The notes: generated by a model from the letters alone, not told the origin. A stretch of 64,000 nt of DNA from Parageobacillus caldoxylosilyticus NBRC 107762 (GCF_000632715.1 NZ_BAWO01000016.1:1-64000), one strand, 5' to 3'; positions 9,864 to 18,510 are shown, counted from the stretch's first letter. Made by a program: numbers and translations.

Positions 9864-10499
9864 TTGTTGCAAAAGTATTATACCGTAAAGGGGTACGGAG
9901 AAAACGAGATTATTATCGAAAAATCCCGTTTTATCTGTTATATCAATAGAGCCACAACGGAAGAAGAGGCCGTTCAGTTTATTCAAAAAATCAAAAAGAA
10001 GCATTGGGATGCGACCCACAACTGTTCCGCTTATATCATCGGCGAGCACGATCAAATTCAAAAAGCAAACGATGACGGCGAACCGAGCGGAACGGCAGGC
10101 ATTCCCATGCTCGAGGTGCTGAAGAAAAAAGGGCTAAAAGACACGGTTGCCGTCGTCACCCGCTATTTTGGCGGCATTAAGCTTGGCGCTGGCGGTCTTG
10201 TCCGCGCTTATGGCAAAGCGGTATCCGAAGGGTTGAAAGCCGCGGGCATTGTCGAACGCCGCCTTGCGCGCGTCATGCATGTTACCATTGACTACACACG
10301 GCTTGGAAAAGTCGAAAATGAGTTGCGCTCTTCGATATATATGATTAAGGACATCCATTATTCAGAAAATGTCGAGCTGGAAATTTTCGTTGATGAAACA
10401 AAAAAACAAACATTCATCGAATGGATGACGGAACTTACCAATGGAAGGGCGGAAATCGTCGAAGGGGAAACGGAGTATCTCGAAACGGACGTCTCTTAA
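9864..10499 (+). CDS. yvyE: YvyE, YigZ/IMPACT family protein
   Basis: The protein is about 211 residues if translation starts at TTG 9864, which sits 8 nt after AGGTGA; a GTG at 9852 overlaps that ribosome-binding site and is less likely. It has the UPF0029 (IMPACT) N-terminal domain with the signature GEPSGTAGIPMLEVL and a C-terminal ferredoxin-like DUF1949 domain. The biochemical role is unsettled; eukaryotic IMPACT and bacterial YigZ are linked to translation control. In B. subtilis it also lies between degS and tagU, and here it is followed 37 bp later by tagU on the same strand. Confidence 0.92.
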   Translation: MLQKYYTVKGYGENEIIIEKSRFICYINRATTEEEAVQFIQKIKKKHWDATHNCSAYIIGEHDQIQKANDDGEPSGTAGIPMLEVLKKKGLKDTVAVVTRYFGGIKLGAGGLVRAYGKAVSEGLKAAGIVERRLARVMHVTIDYTRLGKVENELRSSIYMIKDIHYSENVELEIFVDETKKQTFIEWMTELTNGRAEIVEGETEYLETDVS

Positions 10500-10536
10500 A
10501 GCGGGCGCACAGTCAAAACGATGAAAAGGAGTTTTT

Positions 10537-11511
10537 ATGATGGTAAATGAAAGAAAACGGCTTAAAAAGATAAAAAAGAAAAAACGAAGAAGACGCATAT
10601 TATTTGGGCTATTTGTTTTCAGTTTATTATTGTTAGTTAGCTGCTTAGGATATGCTTCATTTTTAATGCATAAAGCCGAATCGGTGATTAACAAATCGTA
10701 TGAAGAGATCAGAAACGATAATGGAAAGCATCTGGACCCAAAAAAGGATAATTTCTCTGTACTGTTTATCGGCATTGACGATAGCAAGTCCCGCAATTTT
10801 AAAAGCGATACCCGATCCGATGCGCTTCTCCTTGCCACGTTTAACGCGAAAGACAAGTCGGTGAAAATGGTGAGCATTCCGCGGGATTCGTACGTATATA
10901 TTCCGTGCAAAGACAAATACGATAAAATTACACACGCACATGCTTATGGAGGCGTAAAATGTACGGTCGAATCCATTGAAGATTTGTTTGATATTCATAT
11001 CGATTATTACGTCAAAATGAATTTCTATGCCTTCATGGATGTGGTGGATGCACTAGGGGGAATCAAGGTCGAAGTGCCTTATGACATTAAGGAAAAAGAT
11101 TCCGAAGATCACCGTAATGCGATTGTACTGAAAAAAGGAGTTCAGACGTTAAACGGCGAAGAAGCGCTCGCCCTTGCGAGGACCCGAAAAAAAGATAACG
11201 ATATCGAACGCGGGAAACGCCAGCAAGAAATTTTAAAAGCCATTTTGAAAAAAGCAAGCAAGGCCAGCTCCATTACAAAATACGACGATGTCATCGAAGC
11301 GGTTGGAAACAATATGAAAACAAACCTCACATTTGATGACATTAAGTCATTAATTTATTATGTCACAAGCAGAAAAAATATCCATATCGAATCACTCCAA
11401 CTCAAAGGGACAGACCAAAATGACGGGGTTTATTACTACCAGTTAGATGAGGAGTCTGTGCAAGAAGTAGCAAATACGCTTCGAAAACAGTTAGAGTCAT
11501 CGGATGAATAG
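10537..11511 (+). CDS. tagU: LytR-CpsA-Psr family wall-polymer ligase (TagU/LytR)
   Basis: The 324-residue type II membrane protein has a strongly basic N-terminus (RKRLKKIKKKKRRRR), one membrane helix (about residues 25-45) and an extracellular LCP domain. Family motifs are present: DTRSDALLLATF, SIPRDSYVYIP, NGEEALALARTRKKDNDIERGKRQQE. LCP enzymes transfer undecaprenyl-diphosphate-linked glycopolymers (wall teichoic acid or secondary wall polysaccharide) to peptidoglycan. It is convergent with tagO, which begins synthesis of such polymers. An AAGGAG site precedes the ATG. Given the cluster, its substrate here is probably the pyruvylated wall polysaccharide. Confidence 0.93.
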   Translation: MMVNERKRLKKIKKKKRRRRILFGLFVFSLLLLVSCLGYASFLMHKAESVINKSYEEIRNDNGKHLDPKKDNFSVLFIGIDDSKSRNFKSDTRSDALLLATFNAKDKSVKMVSIPRDSYVYIPCKDKYDKITHAHAYGGVKCTVESIEDLFDIHIDYYVKMNFYAFMDVVDALGGIKVEVPYDIKEKDSEDHRNAIVLKKGVQTLNGEEALALARTRKKDNDIERGKRQQEILKAILKKASKASSITKYDDVIEAVGNNMKTNLTFDDIKSLIYYVTSRKNIHIESLQLKGTDQNDGVYYYQLDEESVQEVANTLRKQLESSDE

Positions 11512-11519
11512 CGGATGGA

Positions 11520-11560
11520 TAAAAAAGGTCATCTCGATACAGACGAGATGACCTTTTTAT
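11520..11560. terminator. Bidirectional terminator between tagU and tagO
   Basis: A stem of about 15 bp (aaaaaggtcatctcg / cgagatgacctttt) with A-run and T-run flanks serves both convergent genes. Its right arm touches the tagO stop. Confidence 0.9.
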
Positions 11561-12621
11561 TTCATTTTCTCATTTGCATAGCGAATGCCTCGCACAATTT
11601 TTAAAATTGGACGGTAATTGTGACCAACTAATCCGATTTTTTCAGCGACTAACTCCAGCGCGAGCACGACAATGGCCAATATAACCATAGATACCCATGC
11701 GGCAGCTTTGGACAAAATGATGGCCACCAGTCCAAACAAAGCGCTCATGCCGTAAATAATGAGAACGGTTTGGCGATGGCTATATCCAAGCCGAAGCAAA
11801 CAATGGTGCAGATGCGACTTATCTGGCGCTGACAATGGCTGTCTTTTAAGAAGACGGCGAATAATCGCAAAAAACGTATCTGAAATTGGCACACCCAAAA
11901 TAATAACAGGAATAATAAACGAAATCGCTGTGACGTTTTTAAACCCAAGCAAGGAGAGAACAGAAATCATATATCCTAAAAACAGAGCTCCTGTATCTCC
12001 CATGAAAATTTTAGCAGGATGAAAATTATAAATCAAAAACCCTAAAATGCTGCCGAGCAAAATAAAACCCATGCCTGTGACAAACATGTCACCTTTTAAA
12101 ATGGCCATCCAGGAAATGGTTACTAGCGCAATGGCAGAAACTCCAGCAGCTAGCCCATCCAGCCCGTCAATCAAATTAATGGCATTGGTAATCCCTACAA
12201 TCCAAAGAATCGTTAATGGAATGCTTAAAAAGCCGAAATGCAATTGCGAGCCAAACGGCAAATTAATGTATTCCACTTGCACTCCACCAAATACAACAAC
12301 GACAAAGGCAGCTAACAGCTGTCCCGCTAATTTCACTTTTGGAGAAAGTTCAAATAAATCATCCAAAAATCCGGTAATAATAATGATGACGCTTCCTAAT
12401 AAAATCGGGACCTCAAACACATTATCCGGATCTAAAAACACAACTCCTACCATAAACGCGATATATATCGCCAATCCGCCTAAACGCGGCATTATTTTCT
12501 GATGCACTTTCCGTTGATTTGGACGATCAGTTGCGCCAATTTTAAACGCCAACTTTTTGACAAGCGGTGTTATAAGCACGGAGGTCATAAAGCAAATCAA
12601 CAAGGTAATAAAATAAGCCAT
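11557..12621 (-). CDS. tagO: TagO, undecaprenyl-phosphate GlcNAc-1-phosphate transferase
   Basis: The 354-residue polytopic protein of the MraY/WecA family transfers GlcNAc-1-phosphate to undecaprenyl phosphate on the cytoplasmic face, the first step of teichoic acid and secondary cell wall polysaccharide synthesis. About ten or eleven membrane helices are apparent. Conserved loops include ATDRPNQRKVH, NLIDGLDGLAAG, GDTGALFLGY and SHLHHCLLRLG. The start ATG at 12621 has AAGGAGG ahead of it. It is the likely entry point for the polymer completed by MnaA, TagA, WecC and CsaB encoded further along. Confidence 0.96.
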   Translation of the reverse strand: MAYFITLLICFMTSVLITPLVKKLAFKIGATDRPNQRKVHQKIMPRLGGLAIYIAFMVGVVFLDPDNVFEVPILLGSVIIIITGFLDDLFELSPKVKLAGQLLAAFVVVVFGGVQVEYINLPFGSQLHFGFLSIPLTILWIVGITNAINLIDGLDGLAAGVSAIALVTISWMAILKGDMFVTGMGFILLGSILGFLIYNFHPAKIFMGDTGALFLGYMISVLSLLGFKNVTAISFIIPVIILGVPISDTFFAIIRRLLKRQPLSAPDKSHLHHCLLRLGYSHRQTVLIIYGMSALFGLVAIILSKAAAWVSMVILAIVVLALELVAEKIGLVGHNYRPILKIVRGIRYANEKMK

Positions 12622-13075
12622 AAAAAATCCTCCTTAACTTTATCATAACCACTCATTCTTTTTTCTTGTCATCATGATTTTGCATTCCCATCAAAATATT
12701 GGGAAAAATAACATGAAATCACTATGTATCATTGGTGTCAATCCGGACATAGTATAAAAAAAGACATTTTGACTACCAATGAGGATTATAACATAGACAT
12801 ACAAACTATTAAACAATTAATTTTACACACTACTTGTTTCATAACTTGTTTCTTTATATATCATTCGAAAAAAGCAATTCCTATAAGGGGAATGAGGACA
12901 AAAATGGTTTAGAAGTAATCAGAACAACGCTATCGTTTATACTAGTCTTTTACTTTGCATAAACGGATAGATATGTTGAAAAAATGTTTGCTATGGATGG
13001 ATGTCAAATTTTTGAGGTAGGTAATGGTTATGTAGGATAATTCATGCATTTTGTATAATATTTTCACATTTTTGC
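12622..13075. other. AT-rich intergenic stretch upstream of tagO
   Basis: I see no credible gene here. A plus-strand frame of 62 codons at 12724 has no ribosome-binding site or recognisable features. The stretch probably carries the tagO promoter on the minus strand and the upstream region of the small RNA beginning near 13110. Confidence 0.5.
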
Positions 13076-13103
13076 TTGTCTACCATGTGGGTTATGGTAC
13101 AAT
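13076..13103 (+). promoter_or_regulatory. Promoter of putative small RNA 1
   Basis: TTGTCT (13076-13081) and TACAAT (13098-13103) are 16 bp apart, with a TGG before the -10 box. No coding frame follows, but a terminator does about 100 nt later. Confidence 0.6.
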
Positions 13104-13109
13104 AAAAGT

Positions 13110-13211
13110 AAGGACCGTCTTCCGTTTTGTATCAGGATATAGATCGAGAGTGCGATGGACGGGTTGAGGCCAGGAAAGATATCCACGAATAGGTGGATAT
13201 CTTTTTTTATT
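13110..13211 (+). ncRNA. Putative small RNA 1, downstream of slaP
   Basis: About 100 nt lie between a good SigA-like promoter and an intrinsic terminator (stem aaagatatccac / gtggatatcttt at 13175-13204, then T7). No start codon with a ribosome-binding site is present. A 5-bp closing stem (CCGTC near 13115 with GACGG near 13158) can form. The segment 13120-13130 can pair with 11 nt of the S-layer mRNA beside and over its Shine-Dalgarno sequence (9 Watson-Crick pairs plus 2 G-U). I do not recognise a known RNA family. The transcription unit is well supported; the target is speculative. Confidence 0.55.
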
Positions 13212-13212
13212 T

Positions 13213-13257
13213 AAAAAAGCTAATATTCAACGTTGTTGAAACGTTGAATATTAGCTT
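13213..13257 (-). terminator. Terminator of the secA2-slaP operon
   Basis: A perfect 17-bp stem (aagctaatattcaacgt / acgttgaatattagctt, 13217-13233 and 13241-13257) is followed on the minus strand by a run of T. It lies 44 bp beyond the slaP stop and abuts the small RNA 1 terminator running the other way. Confidence 0.9.
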
Positions 13258-13301
13258 AAACAGACAGACGATCTATGATGATTTTAACAGTGAATATTTT
13301 C

Positions 13302-14174
13302 TTATTTTACAGTGGATATTTTCCATTTACTCAAATCTGGCGCAGACTTTTGGATGAGCTCTTTCGGAAAAATAAATGTCCACGGTTTTGTCGTGTTTGC
13401 TTTTACTTCCAAACGGTCAAGGACGAATCCTCCGCGTGCGACCACCTCACCTGCCGCGTCTTCTACTTGAAGCGGAAGCTGCTCAAGATAAATAGTTCGG
13501 TCGCTGCCGTTACGAATTAACACGGTGATGTGCAATCCATGTTCCTCCGTTAGTTTTGCCTGAAGACCAAAGAAATTGACTTCCCCTGGCTTTGGCGGCT
13601 CAAGTTGATCCACGAATTGCCGTAATTTTTCCTTTTCTTCTTCAGGAAGCGCTTTTTCCCAGCTTTCCTCCAATTCCAAGCGATGCTTTGATTTTAATTC
13701 GAAAGCAAGCTTCCATCCTTCGCTTGGAATATCATCCATTTTTAATGTCGCGTTTTCGAAAAGAAAGTGCCATGGCCGGCTGCTTTTTGCCGGAAGTTCC
13801 CCCATCTCCTCTAAATCGAACTCTTTCCGCGCAATGATCCCATCGTCTGCGCTTAACAATAAAAGCGTTGCTTTTCCAATTTGAATCGGCTTGGATAAAC
13901 TATGGCGCACGAACGCGGATACAACCACGCCATCAGCTTCCCTTCTTAAACTAATGCCAGATAGGGAAATTTGGTTTGGTTTTAACGGCGGTAGTTCATT
14001 GTTTAAAAAGCGCAGCACATATTGCTCTTCAAGCGGTAAATTCCACGATGGATGCAAGGAAAGCTCTGTATAAACGTCTTCGTCGCCGGCATCATCCGTT
14101 TCTTGAATGACATCTTGCGCAGAAACGGCGGTATCTCCGCCGCTTTTTTTCTTTTTCTTTAAAAAGGGAAACAA
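13302..14174 (-). CDS. slaP: SlaP, accessory Sec system S-layer assembly protein
   Basis: The 290-residue protein begins MFPFLKKKKKSGGD, has no signal peptide, and contains two related beta-rich modules (about residues 50-165 and 170-290). Each runs from a Leu/Pro/Gly segment (PPLKPNQISLSGISLRRE; EPPKPGEVNFFGLQAKLTE) to a 'PW-F/H-F' strand (SRPWHFLFEN; TKPWTFIFPK). This duplicated architecture next to secA2 matches SlaP of Bacillus anthracis, which works with SecA2 to export S-layer proteins. Only 13 bp separate it from secA2, so they form one operon. It is presumably cytoplasmic or at the membrane face. Confidence 0.85.
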   Translation of the reverse strand: MFPFLKKKKKSGGDTAVSAQDVIQETDDAGDEDVYTELSLHPSWNLPLEEQYVLRFLNNELPPLKPNQISLSGISLRREADGVVVSAFVRHSLSKPIQIGKATLLLLSADDGIIARKEFDLEEMGELPAKSSRPWHFLFENATLKMDDIPSEGWKLAFELKSKHRLELEESWEKALPEEEKEKLRQFVDQLEPPKPGEVNFFGLQAKLTEEHGLHITVLIRNGSDRTIYLEQLPLQVEDAAGEVVARGGFVLDRLEVKANTTKPWTFIFPKELIQKSAPDLSKWKISTVK

Positions 14175-14187
14175 CGTTTATTCCTCC

Positions 14188-16551
14188 TTATTCGTCCGAA
14201 GTATGTTGGAATGATTGCAACAACTGGGAAAGATGCAAACTCATTTCTTTTTCGATCGTTGCGTACATCATCGTGAATAATTCGAATCCGTCCTTTTGAT
14301 ATAATCGCATTGGATCTTCTTGCTGGTAATGGCGCAGCCCGATTCCTTCTTTTAAAAGCGCCATATTTTCTAAATGCTTCATCCAATTTTGATCAATCAC
14401 CGTTAACATGATATTTTTTAATGCTGTCTGAAGCGATAGGTTGTTTTTCCATGTTTCAAGATACTGAATATAGGAATCTACCGCTTCCTTCACTTTCTGT
14501 TTCACATCTTCCATATCTTCTAATGAATGTTCAAAGGAAACTTGCTGCGGGTAGAGAAGACGGTTTAACTCCTCGGTCATCGTTTTAACATCCCATTCTT
14601 CTGGAATAAGCTCTGGCAGACAGTATTTTTCGACAATGTTGTTGCACGCGGATTGAACCATCGGAACGATAAGAGAAATCCTGTCTTCTACTTTTAATAC
14701 TTTATCACGTATATGGTAAACAACGTTTCGCTGCTCATTAATGACGTCATCCAGCTTTAAATTGTATTCCCTAATCGAGAAATTAAGGCCTTCTATAATT
14801 CGTTGTACTTTATCCACAAACTCATGAATGTTGCTGTTTATAATTCGTCCTGTTTCATCTGTTTTTAGTTTCGGTTTTAATTTTTCCGTTTCTTCCTTCG
14901 CAAAGCGGCGAAACATATCATCTTCAAGGGAAATGAAAAACTGACTCGAACCCGGATCCCCTTGGCGGCCCGCTCTTCCTTTCAGCTGGTTGTCAATTCT
15001 TCGGCTTTCATGCCGCTCTGTTCCGATGACGTGCAAACCGCCAAGTTCAGCAACTCCTTCGCCTAACAAAATGTCTGTTCCCCGGCCGGCAATATTCGTA
15101 GCAATCGTGATGCGGCCGCGCTGCCCGGCTTTGGCAATGACCTCCGCTTCCTGCTCGACCGTTTTCGCGTTCAACAGCTCATACGGCAAATTTTCTTTAT
15201 CTAAATATTTAGCTACTTCCTCTGACTGCAAAATCGAAGTCGTCCCTATTAAAACCGGCTGTCCTTTTTCATGACGGCGTTTTACTTCTTTCGCAACTGC
15301 CACATATTTGTCATGTCTTGTCATGTACACGTTATCCGGCATATCCACACGAATTTTCGGCCGGTTCGTCGGAATCGGGATGACATCCATTCCGTAAACG
15401 TGCTGGAATTCTTTTTCTTCCGTTTTCGCTGTTCCTGTCATCCCTGATAAAATCGGATACATACGGAAATAGTTTTGAATCGTAATAGAAGCTTGCGTTT
15501 TGTTTTCTTCGGTAATTTCCAAACCCTCTTTCGCTTCAATGGCTTGATGAAGCCCATCGCTTAACGAACGCCCTTCCATTACGCGGCCTGTAAACATATC
15601 GACCAGCATTACTTTTCCGTCCCGGACGATGTAGTCAACATCTCTCTTGAAAATCACATGCGCCCGCAACGCCTGAATGACGTAATGGTATAAAATTTGG
15701 TGCTGCAAGTCATACAAGTTGTCAATGCCGAACGCTTTTTCCACTTTTTCGATTCCTTTTTCCGTTAAATTCGTTGTTTTCATTTCTTCATCATATATAT
15801 AGTCAACGTCACGCTCAAACCTCTTGACTAAACGTGCCGCGATATAATGAAGTTCCGAGCTTGATCTCGTTTTTCCCGCAATAATGAGAGGCGTTTTCGC
15901 TTCATCGATTAAGACGCTGTCGATTTCATCGATAATGGCGTAATGATAAGGGCGTTGCACTTTATCGGAAAGATCGTACACCATGTTATCCCGTAAATAG
16001 TCGAATCCAAACTCTGTGCCAATTCCGTATGTAATATCGGCTTGATACGCTTTTTTCTTTTCCGAAGGAGACATCATTGGAAGATTCAAGCCGACGGTAA
16101 GACCAAGAAATTCATGAATTTGGCCGATTAAATTTCTGTCGCGTTTTGCTAAGTAGTCATTGACCGTGATCACATGCACGCCTTTTCCTTCCAGCGCGCG
16201 CAAATAGCTTGGAAGCGACGCGACAAGCGTTTTCCCTTCCCCAGTGGCCATTTCAGCGATATTTCCTTCAGCAAGGACAAGCCCGCCCATAAGCTGGACG
16301 TCGAAATGCCGCATGCCAAGCACCCGTTTCGCTGCTTCTCTCACCACCGCGAACGCTTCCACCTTAATATCGTCAACGGACTTTCCCAAAGCCAATTGTT
16401 CTTTAAAATATTCTGTTTTTGCCCGCAGTTCCTCATTCGTGAGCTTTTCCATTTGTGGTTCGAGCTGATTGATTTGTTCAACCAGCTGTCTATATTTTCT
16501 TAACCGCCGTTCACTGGCATCTCCGATTGTTTTTTTTAAGAGTGAAAGCAT
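14188..16551 (-). CDS. secA2: SecA2, accessory preprotein translocase ATPase for the S-layer
   Basis: The 787-residue SecA has Walker A in EMATGEGKTLVA (about 100), the DEAD-type box in AIIDEIDSVLIDEA (about 208) and helicase motifs such as TNIAGRGTDI (about 485) and GRAGRQGDPGSSQF. It ends soon after the helical scaffold and lacks the C-terminal Cys-rich zinc-binding tail that housekeeping SecA uses for SecB/lipid contact, so it is the SecA2 paralogue. In B. anthracis this ATPase is needed for S-layer protein secretion; slaP follows directly. The promoter lies in the 190-bp gap shared with the divergent antisense RNA gene. Confidence 0.93.
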   Translation of the reverse strand: MLSLLKKTIGDASERRLRKYRQLVEQINQLEPQMEKLTNEELRAKTEYFKEQLALGKSVDDIKVEAFAVVREAAKRVLGMRHFDVQLMGGLVLAEGNIAEMATGEGKTLVASLPSYLRALEGKGVHVITVNDYLAKRDRNLIGQIHEFLGLTVGLNLPMMSPSEKKKAYQADITYGIGTEFGFDYLRDNMVYDLSDKVQRPYHYAIIDEIDSVLIDEAKTPLIIAGKTRSSSELHYIAARLVKRFERDVDYIYDEEMKTTNLTEKGIEKVEKAFGIDNLYDLQHQILYHYVIQALRAHVIFKRDVDYIVRDGKVMLVDMFTGRVMEGRSLSDGLHQAIEAKEGLEITEENKTQASITIQNYFRMYPILSGMTGTAKTEEKEFQHVYGMDVIPIPTNRPKIRVDMPDNVYMTRHDKYVAVAKEVKRRHEKGQPVLIGTTSILQSEEVAKYLDKENLPYELLNAKTVEQEAEVIAKAGQRGRITIATNIAGRGTDILLGEGVAELGGLHVIGTERHESRRIDNQLKGRAGRQGDPGSSQFFISLEDDMFRRFAKEETEKLKPKLKTDETGRIINSNIHEFVDKVQRIIEGLNFSIREYNLKLDDVINEQRNVVYHIRDKVLKVEDRISLIVPMVQSACNNIVEKYCLPELIPEEWDVKTMTEELNRLLYPQQVSFEHSLEDMEDVKQKVKEAVDSYIQYLETWKNNLSLQTALKNIMLTVIDQNWMKHLENMALLKEGIGLRHYQQEDPMRLYQKDGFELFTMMYATIEKEMSLHLSQLLQSFQHTSDE

Positions 16552-16709
16552 TCTGAATTACGCTCCTTTATGACTAATTCTAATATAGTATACCAAATTA
16601 GCCATTGTTATGAAATGTGAATCTATTATAGGATGTTTTGTTATTTTTTTGAAAATCATCCCTTGCTTAACTCCTATTTCAAATATGACACTTTATGTGA
16701 AAAAATTAC

Positions 16710-16738
16710 TTGTCGACAAACTTTGTCGAATATTATAG
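16710..16738 (+). promoter_or_regulatory. Promoter of the antisense small RNA
   Basis: TTGTCG (16710-16715) is followed by a -10 region tattatagaa (16731-16740). TTATAG at 16733-16738 gives 17-bp spacing, TATTAT at 16731 gives 15 bp. Predicted transcription start is near 16744. Confidence 0.5.
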
Positions 16739-16743
16739 AATGA

Positions 16744-16802
16744 CATCGATAGGATTTAGGTTGATAAGCCAGTCCACGGTTTCCGTGGCTGGCGCTTTTT
16801 TT
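16744..16802 (+). ncRNA. Putative antisense sRNA against the S-layer mRNA start
   Basis: This is a transcription unit of only about 59 nt. Positions 16747-16771 equal the complement of S-layer codons 1-9 (33125-33149) with one change, T at 16755 versus C at 33133, which still allows a G-U pair. Pairing would thus be 25 continuous base pairs from the AUG inward. The end of the seed merges into a strong terminator: GCCAG-T-CCACGG / CCGTGG-CTGGC (16768-16793), then a T run to 16802. Flanks share nothing else with the S-layer gene, so this is not simply a gene fragment. It lies divergent from secA2. Expression and function are inferred. Confidence 0.7.
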
Positions 16803-17063
16803 GTCTGCAGAAACTATTGAAAAAGAAAAAAGAAACATGATGCCACCTCTTGATGGCACCATGCTTTCTTACTCATGCAGATGGGACCAAATATTTGTAT
16901 CAACAGAACTTCCACATCGTTACCGCAATCACATCTTCGAAATCCATCTCCACAGGGATATAATCCATAGACAACAAAGTGACATTACTTGGGAAAAGTG
17001 CTATACTAACCATTTGAAAGACATTTCATTTTTAGGATGGAGTATATCAAGGGAGGATCGGTA
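16803..17063. other. Leader region of the glycosylation operon
   Basis: No gene is supported here. The end carries the AGGGAGG ribosome-binding site of the glycosyltransferase. A gacattactt ... gctatactaac arrangement near 16981-17005 could be its promoter, but this is weak. Confidence 0.3.
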
Positions 17064-17747
17064 GTGGATATTCTCGTCATTATCCCTGCTTATAATGAAG
17101 AAGCGACCATAAAAAAGACGGTCATGAATTTAATCCAAACGTGTCCATATGATTATATTGTGATCAACGATGGCTCCACCGACCGAACATTGGATATTTT
17201 AAAAGAGAACCGATTTCATTATTTAGATTTACCGGTTAATTTAGGAATCGGCGGCGCGATGCAGACGGGCTATCGTTACGCACTTAGAAAGGGATATCAA
17301 TACGCGATTCAATTAGACGCGGACGGTCAGCACGATCCAAAAGACCTAGAAAAGCTTGTTGCGGAAATCAAACAATCTGGCTGCGATATGGTCATTGGCT
17401 CTCGATTCGTAGAGAAAACGAATTACAAAGGCAGCCCTTTTCGAAGAATGGGGATTCTTTATTTTTACTATCTGCTCTATTTTCTTTCTGGAGTGAAAAT
17501 CACCGATCCGACCTCGGGATACCGCATCGTAAACAGAAACGTGATGCGCGAATTCGCGAATTATTACCCTGTCGATTATCCTGAAGTCGAAGTCATCGCG
17601 AAATTAGCGAAAAAAGGGTATAAAATTAAAGAAATCAAGGTGGAAATGAACGCAAGACAAGGCGGAAGATCATCGATCACCCCGTTAAAATCGCTATACT
17701 ATATGACCAAAGTAACCTTTACTTCTTTGATTCGGTCTATTTTTTAA
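17064..17747 (+). CDS. Family 2 glycosyltransferase, polyprenyl-phosphate sugar synthase
   Basis: About 227 residues from GTG 17064, chosen because AGGGAGG lies 7 nt upstream; the ATG at 17037 lacks a site. The GT-A fold carries IIPAYNEE, INDGSTDRT and the metal-binding LDADGQHDP, followed by SGYRIVNR, as in dolichol/polyprenyl-phosphate mannose synthases. No C-terminal membrane helices are present, so it acts at the cytoplasmic membrane face and probably charges undecaprenyl phosphate with one sugar. It opens a tight four-gene operon with a DUF2304 protein, an EamA-type carrier and a GT39-like transferase. Confidence 0.9.
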   Translation: MDILVIIPAYNEEATIKKTVMNLIQTCPYDYIVINDGSTDRTLDILKENRFHYLDLPVNLGIGGAMQTGYRYALRKGYQYAIQLDADGQHDPKDLEKLVAEIKQSGCDMVIGSRFVEKTNYKGSPFRRMGILYFYYLLYFLSGVKITDPTSGYRIVNRNVMREFANYYPVDYPEVEVIAKLAKKGYKIKEIKVEMNARQGGRSSITPLKSLYYMTKVTFTSLIRSIF

Positions 17748-17768
17748 AAAAGGGGGGGAAGGGTTCGG

Positions 17769-18137
17769 ATGAACAAAGTACAGCTAATAACCATTATGTT
17801 CGCTTCTCTTTTCCTCATCCAAGTCATTTATTATTCGACTCGCAATAAATTGAGGGACAAGCAGGCATTTCTTTGGTTTTTGCTGGCGGTAATCGGTCTT
17901 TTTATCGCCATCTTTCTCGAACCGCTGAATAAAGTTGCCGCGGTGCTCGGTGTTTCTTACATGCCTACCCTCATCTTTACCATCGCGTTTTTAGTTGTCC
18001 TAAACGCGCTCATTTACCAATCGATTACGCTTTCCGATCACCAAGAAAAAATAAAAACGCTCGTCCAAGAAATCGCTTATATCAAACACGAATTACAAAA
18101 TGATCAACGTAAGGAAGAGAAAGATGAGTCTTGTTAA
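17769..18137 (+). CDS. DUF2304 membrane protein
   Basis: The 122-residue protein has three predicted membrane helices (about residues 5-22, 34-54, 65-88) and a C-terminal helical, charged cytoplasmic tail. Proteins with DUF2304 are commonly encoded directly after polyprenyl-phosphate glycosyltransferases; a role as membrane partner of that enzyme is likely but unproven. The frame overlaps the next gene by 14 bp, implying coupling. Confidence 0.8.
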   Translation: MNKVQLITIMFASLFLIQVIYYSTRNKLRDKQAFLWFLLAVIGLFIAIFLEPLNKVAAVLGVSYMPTLIFTIAFLVVLNALIYQSITLSDHQEKIKTLVQEIAYIKHELQNDQRKEEKDESC

Positions 18138-18492
18138 TTTTGTATTGATTTTATTAAATACGGTCATTCTCGTCGCAGGTCAGTTTTTGTGGAAATATGG
18201 CATGATGAAAACAACGTTGAAACTGGATCCTCTTTCTATTATCAAAATATTGTTTTCACCGTTCATTTTTTCCGGATTAGTGATGTACGGTTTCGCCACC
18301 ATTTTATGGCTTTTTATTTTATCGCGCGTTCCATTAAGCGTCGCCTATCCTGTGCAAAGCATTGCGTATGTGCTCGCCGTATTTGGCGCCTATTTTGTCT
18401 TTCATGAGCCCCTTTCGTCGACAAAAATCATCGGGGTCATTCTCATTATATTGGGTGTTTCCCTCATCGGAATATCACCTAATACTCAATAA
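18124..18492 (+). CDS. EamA/SMR-type small membrane carrier, probable lipid-sugar flippase
   Basis: About 122 residues from ATG 18124 (MSLVNFVLILLNT), preceded by GGAAGAG. Four membrane helices and the sequence SRVPLSVAYPVQSIAYVLAVFGA place it with EamA/ArnE-ArnF-like carriers. In the Arn system a comparable small carrier flips undecaprenyl-phosphate-aminoarabinose to the outer face. Its position between a polyprenyl-phosphate glycosyltransferase and a GT39-like enzyme supports the same job here, although drug-efflux SMR proteins look similar. Confidence 0.8.
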   Translation: MSLVNFVLILLNTVILVAGQFLWKYGMMKTTLKLDPLSIIKILFSPFIFSGLVMYGFATILWLFILSRVPLSVAYPVQSIAYVLAVFGAYFVFHEPLSSTKIIGVILIILGVSLIGISPNTQ

Positions 18493-18510
18493 AATATTGG
18501 AGTGAATATC

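Noticed and set aside
16674-16862. Minus-strand 62-codon frame containing GLAYQPKSYR, as a truncated S-layer gene
   Set aside because: Resemblance covers only about nine residues, has no ribosome-binding site in the right place, and the same DNA reads better as an antisense RNA on the plus strand with its own promoter and terminator.
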